Source: UBA1151 sp963579925
GTDB lineage: Bacteria; Chloroflexota; Dehalococcoidia; Lucifugimonadales; Lucifugimonadaceae
Direction: 5' to 3'
NCBI GenBank assembly: GCA_963579925.1
Contig: CAUZJA010000056.1
Coordinates: 1-13,732 of the forward strand
Length of the DNA: 13,732 nucleotides
A program made the translations under genes and the position numbers. This document shows, piece after piece, positions 12,785 to 13,732 of the stretch. A model generated the notes under the pieces. The model was not told the origin of the DNA. It searched no databases and saw nothing but the letters and a program-made list of their open reading frames with translations. Position 1 is the first letter of the stretch; the number at the start of each line of letters is the position of its first letter.

Positions 12785-13732
12785 TTACCCGATCAACTCC
12801 CCCACAACCCGCATCGCACTCAAAACCGCAGACTCCAACCCGGAATTCTCCGTATAGTCCCCGCAAAAGTGAATATTCCCGTACGGTGCCCTGATCTCAT
12901 CGATCAACTCCAACCGACCAACCCGCCACGGACAAATCGCATGCGGCCAATGCTTCACCGCCCGCTCAAGCACCCGCCCCCGCGCCTCCGGGAAGACATC
13001 GACCAGCTCCGATTCAAATATCGCCAGCGACTCATCATCCGGCATCTCCTGAAGCTTTTTGGACGCATCGTTCCCGGCATACAACCTGATCAACCCCCGC
13101 CCATCTTCTTGCTTCAACGCAGGGGAGAACGTGTACGTAGGATCGCTAACACCGATGATCTTCTTGCCCACCACAGGAATCCGCCACACACCTTCCCCCA
13201 GGAAGTACTCAGACGGCCTATCGACCAGAAATGCCGCCGAAGACATAGCCCCGTACTCGCACTGTGCCAACGCAGCACGCTTGGCCTCTGGCACATCCCG
13301 AAGCACCCGCAACGCAAGTGGCGCAGGCACCGCCATCACGCACTGCTGCGTCTCGACGGTAGTGCTGACACCATCCTGTTCATATTCGATGGTGATTGCC
13401 CCCTCAGCGGACTCAACATTCGTCACAGAAGCACCCGTTTCCACCCTGGCGCTAACCTGCTCAGCCAACGTCCGCGTGAGGTGCCCCGTACCGCCCTCAA
13501 CGAAAAACTCATCCGCCGCATGATGCAAGAAAGTGTTCACCGGCTGAAACGCAGCAACCTCATCACAACCAAGAGTGCTGGAAGCCATAGAAAACGCGTC
13601 CCACAGAGCCTTCACGTCTGGATCGCTTATCTTCAACAGATCCACCAGAGACTGCTCGGACAACGCCCTGAATCGCCCGTTATCAGAGCGCGGCGGCTTA
13701 TCGACGATTCCGCTGTAACGAGACCGCAGTCG
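12785..13732 (-). CDS. FAD-dependent amine oxidase-like protein, 5' end missing
   Basis: The C-terminal 315 residues of a flavin amine oxidase/protoporphyrinogen oxidase-type protein; the frame is open to the window edge, so the N-terminal Rossmann FAD motif is outside. Visible features are the substrate-domain segment FQPVNTFLHHAADEFFVEGGTGHLTRTLAEQV, a beta-rich stretch ending QCVMAVPAPLALRVL, and the C-terminal FAD-contact motif IHFCGDYTENSGLESAVLSAM, where Gly-Asp binds the FAD pyrophosphate. A TTG at 13661-13663 could be mistaken for the start, but the frame continues upstream with RFRALSEQ and the protein would lack its FAD-binding domain. It could oxidise amines, a carotenoid or porphyrin precursors; the sequence does not decide. 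Repeats E and A variant follow its stop. Confidence 0.85.
   Translation of the reverse strand, partial: RLRSRYSGIVDKPPRSDNGRFRALSEQSLVDLLKISDPDVKALWDAFSMASSTLGCDEVAAFQPVNTFLHHAADEFFVEGGTGHLTRTLAEQVSARVETGASVTNVESAEGAITIEYEQDGVSTTVETQQCVMAVPAPLALRVLRDVPEAKRAALAQCEYGAMSSAAFLVDRPSEYFLGEGVWRIPVVGKKIIGVSDPTYTFSPALKQEDGRGLIRLYAGNDASKKLQEMPDDESLAIFESELVDVFPEARGRVLERAVKHWPHAICPWRVGRLELIDEIRAPYGNIHFCGDYTENSGLESAVLSAMRVVGELIG

Noticed and set aside
1..13732. CRISPR array
   Set aside because: The repeats found are scattered singly, palindromic and kilobases apart; there is no regular spacing and no cas gene.

Overview
The window is a GC-rich bacterial segment (roughly 55-60% GC by eye) packed with catabolic enzyme genes in short transcription units: three enolase-superfamily proteins, a class III CoA-transferase, a PLP-dependent threonine-aldolase-like lyase, a metal-dependent cyclase, a VOC protein, an S9 peptidase, a nitroreductase and an FAD amine oxidase. 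Clustered enolase-superfamily paralogs alongside CaiB-type transferases resemble what has been described for marine Chloroflexota of the SAR202 type. There is no rRNA or other phylogenetic marker here, so the lineage is only an inference. Starts at GTG and TTG are common.

Layout. 178-2677 (minus): CoA-transferase then PLP lyase, a probable operon. 2678-2978: divergent promoter region holding an intergenic repeat. 2979-4127 (plus): galactonate-dehydratase-like enolase-superfamily gene. 4128-5488: repeat-rich gap holding a decayed IS30-family element (about 4336-5352, transposase broken by two stops and a frameshift). 5489-6920 (minus): VOC gene followed by a cyclase gene. 6921-7276: gap with a nested 131-bp palindrome. 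7277-8422 (minus): second enolase-superfamily gene. 8536-10494 (plus): S9 prolyl-oligopeptidase-type peptidase. 10495-10817: repeat mosaic. 10818-11399 (minus): nitroreductase. 11475-12551 (plus): third enolase-superfamily gene, broken by two compensating frameshifts. 12552-12784: repeat mosaic between convergent genes. 12785-13732 (minus): amine oxidase, cut by the window edge.

Functionally the genes look like a set for breaking down organic acids or sugar acids: dehydration or racemisation of acid sugars (enolase superfamily), CoA transfer between organic acids, retro-aldol cleavage, cyclase/amidohydrolase chemistry, peptide hydrolysis and flavin redox steps. No single pathway can be assigned from sequence alone, and no defence, secretion or biosynthetic system was found.

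The most unusual material is not in the genes. The gaps hold at least five families of hairpin repeats. One (family A) occurs four times, always 3' of a gene and always in the same orientation relative to it; its variant copy carries compensatory base-pair changes. In the third enolase gene a perfect 21-bp inverted repeat sits exactly where the reading frame breaks, which looks like the footprint of a quasipalindrome template-switch mutation.
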